A stretch of 64,000 nucleotides of DNA from Sesbania bispinosa. Its lineage: Eukaryota > Streptophyta > Magnoliopsida > Fabales > Fabaceae. The stretch spans positions 2,480,001-2,544,000 of the forward strand of contig QLOH01000048.1 of assembly GCA_026901365.1 (NCBI GenBank), given 5' to 3'. Below are positions 21,764 through 33,421 of the stretch, piece by piece (positions within the stretch are counted from its first letter, which is position 1; each line of letters begins with the position of its first letter). Below the pieces are notes generated by a model that did no database searches, was not told the origin of the DNA, and worked only from the letters and a program-made list of their open reading frames with translations. The position numbers and the translations under genes are program-made.

Positions 21764-24342
21764 TGTAACGTCCTAATTTCTGAATTCAAGAATAGTGTCC
21801 GTTGGAAACACTATTTCCGAATTTCTTAAATTATTTCGTGCCATTTTCGGTATCGGTAAATAAATCATACAATCGCTTAGGTAGTCCAACGCTTACTTAA
21901 GCCTTCACTACATTTCACTCTACAAACAACATAAAACAATGTATTCAAATCTAAGGGAAAAGAACCTAGACACAGGGTATCATGGTTACCCAAACTCCGG
22001 CAGAGTTTCCCCTGAAAACTGGACATTTCCCAATTTTCAGCTTCACCTGAAAACCAGCAGAATACCAGTGTAGTTTATAAGATACAATAACTAAACCAAA
22101 TCTATATCAAAATGGGCTTCCATGGCCAAACCAAACCGGCACACCCTACTATTCAAACAATACAATCCAATGATTTAAATACATATACTTACATACACAA
22201 ATCATAATCGTTACATAAATTGATTAGGCTTGAACATTCAAGGACTAAAGACAACATGAGGGGCATAAGTACCCACCGTAGAACTCAATCTCCTCTTCCG
22301 ATGTCACGGAACCCCATCCTGCACAACTGAAGGTAATTCCCCGTAACGTGGGGTGAGACTACGTCCCAGTGAGTATGATAAAAGTGTGTGAAGCGTGGGG
22401 GAAAAACAACCAATTACATAAGCATCATATAAGAATCACAACACAGGTAACTAGACCATGGGACAAACAACATAATTTAGAGAACTATGAAAAAGGGACT
22501 TAAGATAGAATATGAAATCATGAGTCAGTAACATAAGCAGTCAATTGAAGGTTAGTCCTCAAGTGTCATAACCCAGACACCCACGAGGTCTTTTCACTGT
22601 TAACCTCTTTGAGCGCTCGACCATGTGACCAAGGACCGTCGTCCAGGGCCACCCTCATTAAGTTTTATTATGAAACATGCATAATTCATTTTTAATTGAG
22701 GAACCCCATTTACCCCTTGGCCTAGGAGCAAAAGTGATTACCTCTCTTGTACCTCTTTCGTCCGAAGACCCCTCATTGATCCGAAGATCCCTCATTGATC
22801 CGAAGATCCCTCATTGGTTCGAAGACCCATGAATTCCTTTTTACGCATGAGGTCCAAAGACCCAAATCCTTTCTTTTCAAAACATGAGGTCCTAAGACCC
22901 AATTTCTTTTCAATGAATATAATGGGGGTAAATTCATGTACAACCATTCGAATTATGCACAAACATGAGGAACTACATAAACATGAGCAATATAAGCACA
23001 ATCACACTTCAAACCTTCAATTTTATGAAAACCCCCAAAGTCCTCTAATCGAGAATTAATCACTAAATCACATCCAATTCATTCAAACAATCAACTTTAT
23101 ATTTACACAAATCAGAGCATAAATCTTAATAATAGCAAGGGAAGGAAGGATAGGGAGCATACATAGAGAAAAATTAAGAAAGAGTGAGTGAAACCACACT
23201 CACATGAACAGATCCGTCAGCACCGCTGTGTACAGTCCGAACAACCACCATACTCTTGCACCTCCGCTAACCCATAAGCCATCACCGTTGTGTAACTCCC
23301 TCCGTTCGAACGAGCACCGCGTCCACCGCGAATGGTCACCACCACCATCGTCCAAACGGCTGCAAACCACCCTGTACCGTGCAGGACTGCCGCGCCCCTC
23401 CCCTTCGCAGCTGCTGTCTTCTCCGTCCAGCCACCGCGACGGGTCTTCTTCCACCTTCAAACACGGCCGCGTAGCACCGCCGCTGCTGTGTGCGCCGTCG
23501 TTGCGGCCTTCCTTCCGTTGTTCTCTCTCTCTCCTTTGCGGAATAGCTCCACCCTGCGCAGGTCGCGAGTTCGCCGTGTCGCACTACCACCTCGTCATCT
23601 CCGCGGCCAAGGGTGGCCGCTGCACCTCCGCGACGTCGCGCGCCAGCTACTGATGTCATGGCCACGATCTCCGTTGCACCGTGGCCATGGCCGCGTCCCC
23701 TTCTTCCAGTTGCAGCTTTGGCCACATGTGAGGCCGTGGCTCCCTCTCTCTGCTGGAGTTATCTCCCTCTCATCCATGGCTGCACTCACCGCCGCCTCAC
23801 ACCCCTGCCCCACTTTGCCCCAAATTGAAAACCCTAACCCTAACCCCCTCTCAGCCGCCCCCTTCTTTCTTTCTTTCTTTCCCTTTCTCTCTTTTTTCCT
23901 CTTCCTAACCCTAATCCTCTTTCTTTTCTTTCCCTACTTAATAAATTAATACTAATAATAATATTAATAATAATAGTAATAAGAATACTAATAGTAATAA
24001 TAATTTTAAGATCATCATTACAAACCCTTAATATTGTTATATTTATGATAAACAGGTTTAATTGTAACCTTAATACTATGATTTATCTATTAATAATATT
24101 ATTATTATCTTGTTATATTAGTAACAATTATTATATCTTCTAAAATCAAATCTTATATCTCCCTCTTACTATCTACATAATCGGATCACTATTATATCAT
24201 TAATACCATTTTATTAATAGTTACTGTTATTATTATAAAAAATTATACTAACCTTATTATTAATCTTATTAATTACTTATATTAAAATAAATTATAAATA
24301 CTTTAATTACAATTCTAGATTATTAAATTTTGGGATGTTACA
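21764..24342 (-). repeat. 3' LTR of the Tekay-like element at 21.8-30.0 kb
   Basis: 2579 bp, matching 27445-30006 throughout with small indels. It includes direct repeats of CCGAAGATCCCTCATTGAT (about 22755-22825), a GC-rich tract (23200-23830), two telo-box-like words AACCCTAACCCTAACCCC at 23830-23847, a pyrimidine-rich run (23855-23935) and an AT-rich 5' portion (23936-24342, which is the LTR start on the - strand). Confidence 0.9.
23829..23848 (+). promoter_or_regulatory. interstitial telomere-like / telo-box words in the LTR
   Basis: AAAACCCTAACCCTAACCCC occurs here, and the matching run in the partner LTR is at 29509-29528. Plant telo boxes (AAACCCTAA) often sit in leaders of highly transcribed genes. 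A role in this LTR is inference only. Confidence 0.5.
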
Positions 24343-27300
24343 TTTCTACCCCCCTAAAAATGAATTTTGTCCCCAAAATTCATTCCAATTACCCAACGCC
24401 AGATCACGCTCCTATTCTTAACTAGATTCGGTACTTTCGACATCTCCTAACTTGTTGCTCAACAACTAATATCCCTATCCCTCAAGGCGACTAAGGGGAA
24501 CTAAGGGTCGATTGCATTCCTAAACTAGTCTTCTTTGTCCCATTTCCTTAGGTTACGTCTTATCTACCACCATTCCTTAAATGGTCTCATACTTAACTTA
24601 TACCTAAACCAATTAATTCTCTCATTCTTCCTTTCATCTACACCCAATCACTTACCATCCTAGCATGGATTTCTAGGGAACCTCGCATTGGTCTTTCCGC
24701 TTTGAGATGACTTAACCACCTTAGTTAAATAAACTATCTGAGTTAAGACATCAAAAGATTGTACAAGACTCCTGGTCATGGCCACTAACTACTGATCCGC
24801 GTACCACACCTTGGGAAATTTCCTGTAAGTTGTTAAGTGGCTGGGGACCCTGACTTTTGGCAGCTACTAATTGATTTAAGCCTTGGGTTGATAACAACTT
24901 AGCTATGCTCAAAAGTGGTCTTCTAGGTCATACTATGGGTGTTTGTATTCTTTTCCATGAGGCTAACCCCTTAGGGGCTTGGCCTTCTCTAACTACCCTT
25001 AAGATTCAAGTCTACTACATGAAACTATGCTGTGACTTCTAAAGCTATCTGGTCTGAAACATAATCTTATGAACAACATCATCTCATAACTGGTTTCTAA
25101 AACAACAACACACAGGTCTCAAATAAAAGAATATAAAGTTGCAGCCAAAAGTGCGTAGCATACATAGCCACGACCAGGGCAACAATGCTCCTCTGATACA
25201 CATAAGATAGAGAATGGACAAACTCCTATAGTTCACTCGGGGAAAGCCAGTATCATAATACATAACACGATAGCGTGTAGGTCTGCTTGTACCTATCACT
25301 CCATTATGTGCACAACGTAAAAAAAAACATAATTGTCTATCAATCCAACCTAGGAATCTGAGTACGAGTGCCTGACCTATGCCTAGATAGCAGCAGCTAT
25401 TGACTAGAGCTGGCAACCGTAGTAATTGATGCAACATCCAATTGCCTTGGTGGCCAAAGGGCACACCTAAGCCTAAGGTAATGGTGAAAACTTCAGAAAT
25501 AAGAGAAATGAAAGGACAATGTTCAACACTTAACAATTAATTCAGTGCACTAAGCTTAACATCAATCCTTAACAAAACATTAACTAAATATTGGTCGTTG
25601 ATCCTAGTAGGAGTTCAATTCTGAATAACAATTCTAAGTTCCGCAAGATTTTTCTCCTTCTATGGGTTCTAAAATCAGAGTACTACCGCTAAGGAAACGA
25701 CAGAGAAGAGACTGAGGAGTCTAACCTATAGACTTAGCTCTACCACCAATAACTTAGAGAATGGATCACTACCCGTGTACTAAGAATATAGTCGTAAACA
25801 TAGATGACAAGAGTGTCTATCCACGGGAAAACAGACGACGATGTACTACGTGCAAAACCTGATAATCATAAGACTTCTATTCTAAAACACTTTGGCTAAA
25901 TCAACATGGGCCTTATTCTACAAGTGCTAACGGTCAAGTAAACCTAGAACCGAAAGGAATCGACCAAAATCGAAATCTACTATGTACCCTTATCCATCTA
26001 AGCTTCCAAGGTCACTCGCTCTCTCACATATTTAGGTTTATTCTCTAGCTCAACCGAACTAATCATGGGGTCCTCACTAAGCGGTAATTCCCGACCATAA
26101 CCCAGACATGGATAACAAGGTTCTATAATATAAGGGGCTTAAGGTAAAAGGGTGCTATATGGTCGCACAGAGTGGTTAAGTAGTTTTGGCCCTCAAACTT
26201 AAAGTTCCTCTATGGTTTCAAGAAGTAGGAGTATACTTAAGTATCTAATTGGTTAACAAGCACCTATATGAGCCGAAGCTACATCTAGGAACTCTCATGT
26301 TAATCTGTTTGGGTACCCAAGGTTAAGATTCTTCCCTTAAGAACTAGAATCGGATTCACCCGTGCAGGGACCTAAGGGATCAATAAGGACTTAAAGTGTC
26401 AGGTTAATATCTTAGGAAACGCGGGGTGGGACTTGCTCCTTACAAGAAAAGCCAAATCGCCATGCATAAGACTTAAACAATCTCATCACCATCAAATTAA
26501 TTCACTAATTACCTAGTTAGACATCTGCCCAGAGTTATAATGACTCAGACAACCACAAGTAAGATCAAGGCCCTAATTCAATTCCTTGAGTGGTATCTAG
26601 GGTTACTTCCATCTATAGGAAAGCAGCTTAGCTAAGGAACTGGGGTTATATTCCCCTCGCCGGGTATTAGGTTCCTATGACTCCCCTTGAGTTCTATCTG
26701 CCCTCTACAATCCCACCAAACATGCAACGTCAAATCCATGAAATTCCAAACTCTAAATCATTCAACCCATACTCTAGAAGTTTATCCATTAACTCTCGAC
26801 TTACTAGACCTTCCAAGCAACACAACTAAACATACTATCACGCAACCATTTAAACAAACAAGCAATGTCATAACAAATCAATCATACCGCAACCAAGTAC
26901 ACAAGACATACAATTGTTCAAGCCAGCAGCATCACATTTAATCAGACAAATCCAACACTCTACTCAACTCAAGTAAATCAAATTACCCAAGTGAAATCAC
27001 CGACAACCAACACTCTCCTCACCCACTGGAGAGCCTACTCATTTTATTTCCTTTAAATCACCCCCTAGTTTCGCATTCCAAAATCAATTACACACTCTCT
27101 CAAACTTATACTTCACCTTTCCTTCCACGCGTACCTCATGACCACTAGGAATTAAGGTGACATCTTATAAGATCTCTAAGGTGAAGGTCTTATTCTAGGA
27201 AGTGAACCTATGTCATCCTCTCTCTATCTACAAGTGGATGGTTCTAACCTTGTTGAGGGAAGTGTCCCAACTCCCTTAACAAGGTATCCTGCTTACGTCA

Positions 27301-27429
27301 CTAACCATAATCCCGGGTACAACATAACCAGTAGAGGGGTGATCAGTCCATAAACTGAGCATGAGGCACAGTGAAATTATAGTAAGTTACGGGCAACTAA
27401 CTTAACTACAGTCCAATTGGATTTGAACT
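24343..27429 (-). other. interior of the Tekay-like element, no coding recognised
   Basis: On the - strand the end next to the 3' LTR reads ATTTTTAGGGGGGTAGAAA, a polypurine tract. The end next to the primer site has leader words similar to the second Tekay-like element at 33430-33700 (GACTGATCACYCCT, GGATACCTTG, GGTTAGARCC). The open stretch at 25084-25536 on the - strand shows no motif I recognise. No RT YVDD, protease or integrase motif is visible in any frame. Confidence 0.6.
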
Positions 27430-27441
27430 GCTCTGATACCA
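27430..27441 (-). other. primer-binding site (tRNA-iMet), Tekay-like element at 21.8-30.0 kb
   Basis: The - strand reads TGGTATCAGAGC three bases inside the 5' LTR. It is complementary to the 3' end of initiator methionine tRNA, the usual minus-strand DNA primer for chromoviruses. Confidence 0.9.
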
Positions 27442-27444
27442 AAA

Positions 27445-30006
27445 TGTAACGTCCTAATTTCTGAATTCAAGAATAGTGTCCGTTGGAAACATTATTTCCG
27501 AATTTCTTAAATTATTTCGTGCCATTTTCGGTTATCGGTAAACAAATCATACAATCGCCTTAGGTAGTCCAACGCTTACTTAAGCCTTCACTACATCTCA
27601 CTCTACAAACAACATAAAACAATGTATTCAAATCTAAGGGAAAGAACCTAGACACAGGGTGTCATGGTTACCCAAATCCTACCGGAAATCCGGCAGAGTT
27701 TCCCCTGAATACTGGACATTTCCCAATTTTCAGCTTCACCTGAAAACTAGCAAAATACCAGTGCAGTTTATAAGATATAATAACTAATCCAAATCTATAT
27801 CAAAATGGGCCTCCATGGCTAAACCAAACCGGAACACCCTACCTCTTCAAACAATACAATCCAATGATTTAAATACATATACTTACATACACAAATCATA
27901 ATCGTTACATAAATTGATTAGGCTTGAACATTCAAGGACTAAAGACAACATGAGGGGCATACGTACCCACCGTAGAACTCAATCTCCTCTTCCGATGTCA
28001 CGGAACCCCATCTTGCACAACTGAAGGTAATTCCCCGTAACGTGGGGTGAGACTACGTCCCAGTGAGTATGATAAAAGTGTGTGAAGCGTGGGGAAAAAC
28101 AACCAATTACATAAGCATCATATAAGAATCACAACACAGGTAACTAGACCATGGGACAAAACAACATAATTTAGAGAACTATGAAAAGGGACTTAAGATA
28201 GAATATGAAATCATGAGTCAGTAACATAAGCAGTCAATGCAAGGTTAGTCCTCAAGTTTCATAACCCAGACACCCACAGGGTCTTTCACTGTTAACCTCT
28301 TTGAGCGCTCGGCCATGTGACCAAGGACCGTCGTCTAGGGCCACCATCATTAAGTTTTATTATTAAACATGCATAATTCATTTTTAATTGAGGAACCCCA
28401 TTTACCCCTTGGCCTAGGAGCAAATGTGATTACCTCTCTTGTACTCTTTGGTCCGAAGACCCGTCATTGATCCGAAGATCCCTCATTGATCCGAAGATCC
28501 CTCATTGGTTCGAAGACCCATGAATTCCTTTTTATGCGAGGTCCAAAACCCAAATCCTTTCTTTTCAAAACATGAGGTCCTAAGACCCAATTTCTTTTCA
28601 ATGAATATAATGGGGGTAAATTCATGTACAACCATTCGAATTATGCACAACATGAGGAACTACATAAACATGAGCAATTATAAGCACAATCACACTTCAA
28701 ACCTTCAATTTTATGAAAACCCCAAAGTCCTCTAATCGAGAATTAATCACTAAATCACATCCAATTCATTCAAACAATCAACTTTATATTTACACAAATC
28801 AGAGCATAAATCTTAATAATAGCAAGGGAAGGAAGGATAGGGAGCATACATAGAGAAAAATTAAGAAAGAGTGAGTGAAACCACACTCGCATGAACAGAT
28901 CCGTCACCACCGCTGTGTACAGTCCGAACAACCACCATACTCCTGCACCTCCGCTAACCCATAAGCCATCACCGTTGTGTAACTCCCTCCGTTCGAACGA
29001 GCACCGCGTCCACCGCGAATGGTCACCACCACCATCGTCCAAACGGCTGCAAACCACCCTGTACCGTGCAGGACTGCCGCCCCCCCCCTTCGCAGCTGCT
29101 GTCTTCTCCGTCCAGCCACCGCGACGGGTTCTTCCACCTTCAAACACGGCCGCGTAGCACCGCCGCTGCTGTGTGCGCCGTCGTTGCGGCCTTCCTTCCG
29201 TTGTTCTCTCTCTCTCCTTTGCGGAATAGCTCCACCCTGCGCAGGTCGCGAGTTCGCCGTGCCGCACTACCACCTCGTCATCTCCGCGGCCAAGGGTGGC
29301 CGCTGCACCTCCGCGACGTCGCGCGCCAGCTACTGATGTCATGGCCACGATCTCCGTTGCACCGTGGCCATGGCCGCGTCCCCTTCTTCCAGTTGCAAGC
29401 TTTGGCCACATGTGAGGCTGTGGCTCCTCTCTCTCTGCTGAGTTATCTCCCTCTCATCCATGGCTGCACTCACCGCCGCCACACCCCTGCCCCACTTTGC
29501 CCCAAATTGAAAACCCTAACCCTAACCCCCTCTCAGCCGCCCCTCTTTCTTTCTTCCTTTCTCTCTTTTTTCCTCTTCCTAACCTAATCCTCTTCTTTCT
29601 TTCCCTACTTAATAAATTAATATAATAATAATATTAATAATAATAGTAATAAGAATACTAATAGTAATAATAATTTTAAGATCATCATTACCAAACCCTT
29701 AATATTGTTATATTTATGATAAACAGGTTAATTGTAACCTTAATACTATGATTTATCTATTAATAATATATTATTATCTTGTTATATTAGTAACAATTAT
29801 ATATCTTCTAAAATCAAATCTTATATCTCCCTCTTACTATCTACATAATCGGATCACTATTATATCATTAATATCATTTTATTAATAGTTACTGTTATAT
29901 TACTAAAAATTATACTAACCTTATTATTAATCTTATTAATTACTTATATTAAATAAATTATAATACTTTAATTACAATTCTAGATTATTAATTTTGGGAT
30001 GTTACA
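27445..30006 (-). repeat. 5' LTR of the Tekay-like element at 21.8-30.0 kb
   Basis: 2562 bp with the same content as the 3' LTR, including the GC-rich tract (28890-29490) and telo-box words at 29509-29528. It is followed directly by the target duplication CTGTT. It carries an insertion relative to its partner in the segment around 27675 and small deletions elsewhere. Confidence 0.9.
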
Positions 30007-30011
30007 CTGTT

Positions 30012-30856
30012 CATGGTTGATATGGATCAAAGGTCTTTTCAAGGTTGTAAGAGGCTGGGTTATCAAGAAATTATGGTTTTCTAGATAAACAATGAACAAT
30101 AGAAAGAGAGATCTTTGGATGTTGCTTTTTGACTTTTTCTCCTTCCACCATCTCTTTCCTTGATTTATTTCAATCTTTGCAGGCCTCTTTCCTTGTTGAA
30201 GATGCACTCCTCCCAACTTATTCAATTTATTCTCTTTTTCTTTTGATTTTAGGGGGAGTGCTCTTCTTTTTCATTTTTGTTTTTCTATACCTGCTCCTTG
30301 GAATTTCAACCTTTTCTTCCATTATTTTTCTGCTTGTCACCTTGCTCTCTATCCCAAATGTGTGAGGGACAGGATATATATATATTTATTTTGGCTTGGG
30401 TGAACAAGAATAATTAATTAGGCTCAAAATGGGTTGTCAAAAATTGGAAAAATTGTACCAAGGTTGACTTTTTGGCTCTGGGCAGATATATTGAAACAAT
30501 TTTTTTTGCCTTTGTCATTTCCATATTTTCCAAAAAAATTAGCAAAAGATCCAAAACTCAACCAATAAAAGTTGACAAACAGCATTGAAAAACTCTCAAT
30601 TTCTGTTTGGGCTCTCAACTCACCGGTTACTTGGTTAAATTCCTTGACAAAATATTTATTGGTTTTTAATTAACTACCCTGATTGATTCTCATGTGAAGT
30701 ATCCTAATCCTAATGATTAGATTAATCACAAGACCTTTTTCCTCTTTAATCTGGTTAGTTAAACTGCCTAAATTCAGAGATTTTTGAAAAAAATTTCTCT
30801 TTACTTCCTAGAATCTAAAAAAATAAATGCGGGAATGTACTGCTGCATAAAATATG
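30012..30856 (-). other. non-coding interior of the Athila-like element downstream of its third ORF
   Basis: AT-rich 3' untranslated interior continuing from 21758 across the nested insertion. I see no ORF with recognisable motifs. Confidence 0.5.
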
Positions 30857-31308
30857 TCAGAGTGAATGTATACAGTACATGCTGAAGATACCAAAAGAAA
30901 AGAAAATAAGAGAAAAAAAAAAAGAAAGAAAGCACCGAAAATAAAAATCACTAGTCCTGGTCCTGCTCATATGATCATCAGCAGCTGCTGCTCCACCCCC
31001 CTCTGGCGGAATAGGCCTGTCCCCAGGCCACTGAAGATACTCCCTGAACTGCTCTGGTGGCAATCCCTGGGTAGGGTCAGGTCTAATGGAGTACAATACT
31101 CCTGCAAGTGAACCTGTCCCTATGGATGGAAGTCAGCTGGGCAAAGATGTGCTGATGATGCTGATGGAGTAATAGGTCTGCCGCTTCTGCCACTGGTGCT
31201 GTGGTGGTGTTACCTGTTGTTGCTCCTCCTCATCCTCCTCATAAGGGGTGTAGTAGGTTTCAATATATGCCCTAGTCATAGGGAGGTGGATGCGAATCGT
31301 GGGGTTCA
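30857..31308 (-). pseudogene. C-terminal part of the Athila-like third ORF
   Basis: Reading on the - strand from the nested-insertion edge, the translation has PTIRIHLPMTRAYIETYYTP, an acidic DEDEEEQQ-like stretch, a Gln-rich part and, after a stop and frame change, PEQFREYLQWPGDRPIPPEGG. The last segment resembles the C-terminal portion usual in plant Athila-type third ORFs. It is separated from the middle part (39048-39799) by the element at 31309-39042. Function is unknown; such ORFs are called envelope-like by position, not by proven activity. Confidence 0.6.
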
Positions 31309-33406
31309 TGTAACATCCCGCAAATTAGGAGCTTTATAACTCATTAGGCTGAAAATAAGTGAATTAATGTATTAGAGACTAAGGGAAAGGTAACCTGAGG
31401 AATTAAAGGTTAATACTTAGTTGTAAAACCAAGTTCAGGATTTTATCTAAGTAAAATTAGTAAATTTGGCTTGCTGGTAATCGATTATAGAGAGTTTGTA
31501 ATCGATTACCAGAGAACTGAGCTTTTGGTAATCGATTACCAGGAGTTTGTAAATTACCTGAGAGCAATATTTTTAGTAATCGATTACTCACAGTCTGTAA
31601 TCGATTACCCGAGAGCTGAATTTGTGGTAATCAATTACCAGAAGTTGTAATCGATTACCAGTTTTCCAGAAAGGGTTTTTAGTGTTATTTTCGCTGCAGG
31701 TAATCGATTACAATGGGTCTGTAATCGATTACCATCAGTAAAATGCGCTAAAACCAGCAACTTAAAACATAACTCATTCATTTCTTTCTTTTCCTAAAAA
31801 GACCTAGAGAGAGAGGATTCTAGAGAGAGGTTTCACAATCAAGGCTTGGAGAAGGAGAATCAAGGCAAGGAAACTACTTCATCTACCTTCTCAAGTGGGA
31901 TTTCACTCTTGGGTGAGTATAACTCACTTATATGATAGAAAATAGCTATCTCCTACTTTGCATGAACCCTCCCCTTTCTCCCCTTTCTTGATGATGATTG
32001 ATTCTCATTTGGATTGGGTGTATTCATGTTGTTTGAAGTAATTATCGATAGATTGAGCATATGAGTATAGAATCAAGCATCGAAATCCTTAGTTTCGAAG
32101 TTTTCGAAACTATCGAAACTATCGAATTCCCTCGATTGTAACTCATATTGTTAGTTGAATTGATTATAGTTCTTTGTTTAATGTTATTTCATATATTGAT
32201 GTGGTTGTTTTAGAGTTTGAATTGAAAATGTGGGACTTTATTCGTAGAATCGAAACTAGTGAGATTTACGAAACTGTCATTATGCTCAATATATGAACCC
32301 AAGTCCTTGATCTCCCTTTCTATTTAGTTATTTCGAATGATCTAGTAACGTTTGCTCAAGATTGGGTGATTGGTAATAAGTTTTGCATTGTAATCCTTAA
32401 ATGTCATTTGTTGATTCATGGAGATTATGTGCATTTGAGTAATATAAGCCTATTTCGCCCTTGAGTTAATTAAGTCATCCTTTGCGCTGTGAGTTAAAAA
32501 AAGTAAGTAAGTAAGTAAAACACGACTTCGGTCAGTTTGGGTGGGATTCGTCCCCGGGAAAGTCGGTTCCCGTAGTCTGAGCTCAGGTCTAACTCTAGAA
32601 AGTGATAAGATCATGCCTGCTGGGCACAGTAGTGAGTGCATCATGAGCATCATAACTTGCATTACTCAACATTTCACATTAATCGAATTATGTGTTCTTT
32701 TAGTTTGATATTGACTAATGGTAATCATGTGTTATGTATTTGGATTCATGAAAGTGTAAGATATGAAGTTTTGTTGAATCGTTAAGTTGTCATTGATATC
32801 TGCTCCCTGCATTCATGCATGTGGTTGTATTCACTGAGATTATTATCTCCCCACGTTTCGGGGATTTACTTTAGTTGTGCAGGTACTTTTGTTGATGTTG
32901 AGGCAGTTATGGTGAGAATGGAGATGAATCTTACTTCAGTTGGAAGATTCATTAATAGGATTAGTCCCTAATGTATTTGTAGCTGTTATTTGGTTACTCA
33001 TTTAGGTCTATTGTTGTATCTTGTATAATATAATTATTTCTTAGTTGGCCACTGAGGCCTAGTTTTAATGTTGTGATAGGTTTAAATATTGAGATGTACT
33101 GGTTTTGCTGATTTTCAGGTTAAGCTGAATTCTGTAATTGTCCGGTTTTTAGGGGAGACTCTGTTGGATTTCCGGTATGAGTTCACTGAATCACACTTCT
33201 CCAAGTGTGGATTCGTCCCTAAATTTAAGTAAGATTTACTCTTATTTATAAATATTGATGTTGTATTGTAAATTGCTTAAGCTAATCGTTGGAAAGTTTA
33301 AGCGAATGTGTGGTGATATCGAAAATTTAACGAAATGATTTCAAGAACTTCGAGGATAGTGTCTCCAACGGGCATTATTTCTGAGTTTAGAAATTAGGGT
33401 GTTACA
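31309..33406 (+). repeat. 5' LTR of the Tekay-like element at 31.3-39.0 kb
   Basis: It begins TGTAACATCCCGCAAATTAG and ends AAATTAGGGTGTTACA. It aligns end to end with 36944-39042. A cluster of GGTAATCGATTACCAG-type palindromes lies at 31479-31735, and a GA-rich leader (AGAGAGAGG) at about 31805-31830. Confidence 0.92.
31479..31735. repeat. cluster of TAATCGATTA palindromes in the 5' LTR
   Basis: About nine copies of GTAATCGATTAC or close variants (one is TAATCAATTA) within roughly 260 bp. The core TAATCGATTA is a perfect 10-bp palindrome. An equivalent cluster lies at 37109-37350 in the 3' LTR, with one unit fewer. Confidence 0.92.
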
Positions 33407-33409
33407 TTT

Positions 33410-33421
33410 TGGTATCAGAGC
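33410..33421 (+). other. primer-binding site (tRNA-iMet), Tekay-like element at 31.3-39.0 kb
   Basis: TGGTATCAGAGC lies three bases after the 5' LTR end and is complementary to initiator Met tRNA. Confidence 0.92.

Larger units (their letters stand above)
21764..30006 (-). mobile_element. Tekay/Del-like LTR element, apparently non-coding, nested in the Athila-like element
   Basis: Two ~2.57-kb direct LTRs (21764-24342, 27445-30006) flank a 3.1-kb interior. The target duplication CTGTT is perfect (21759-21763, 30007-30011). LTR ends on the - strand are TGTAACATCCC and AGGACGTTACA. An initiator-Met primer site lies at 27430-27441 and a polypurine tract near 24343-24355, both fixing minus orientation. 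I could not find gag, RT or integrase in the interior, so it is probably a non-autonomous or very decayed copy. The two LTRs look closely similar. Confidence 0.9.

Noticed and set aside
23204..23949. Long overlapping open frames on both strands in the GC-rich LTR tract (for example 23332-23949 + and 23336-23725 -), repeated at 28770-29587
   Set aside because: Low-complexity Arg/Ala/Pro/Ser-rich translations on both strands, no motif, and frames that are not conserved between the two LTR copies. They are a by-product of base composition.
25084..25536. 150-codon open frame on the - strand in the Tekay-like interior
   Set aside because: No recognisable gag, pol or host motif, and Cys/Leu/Tyr-rich composition typical of random AT-rich translation.
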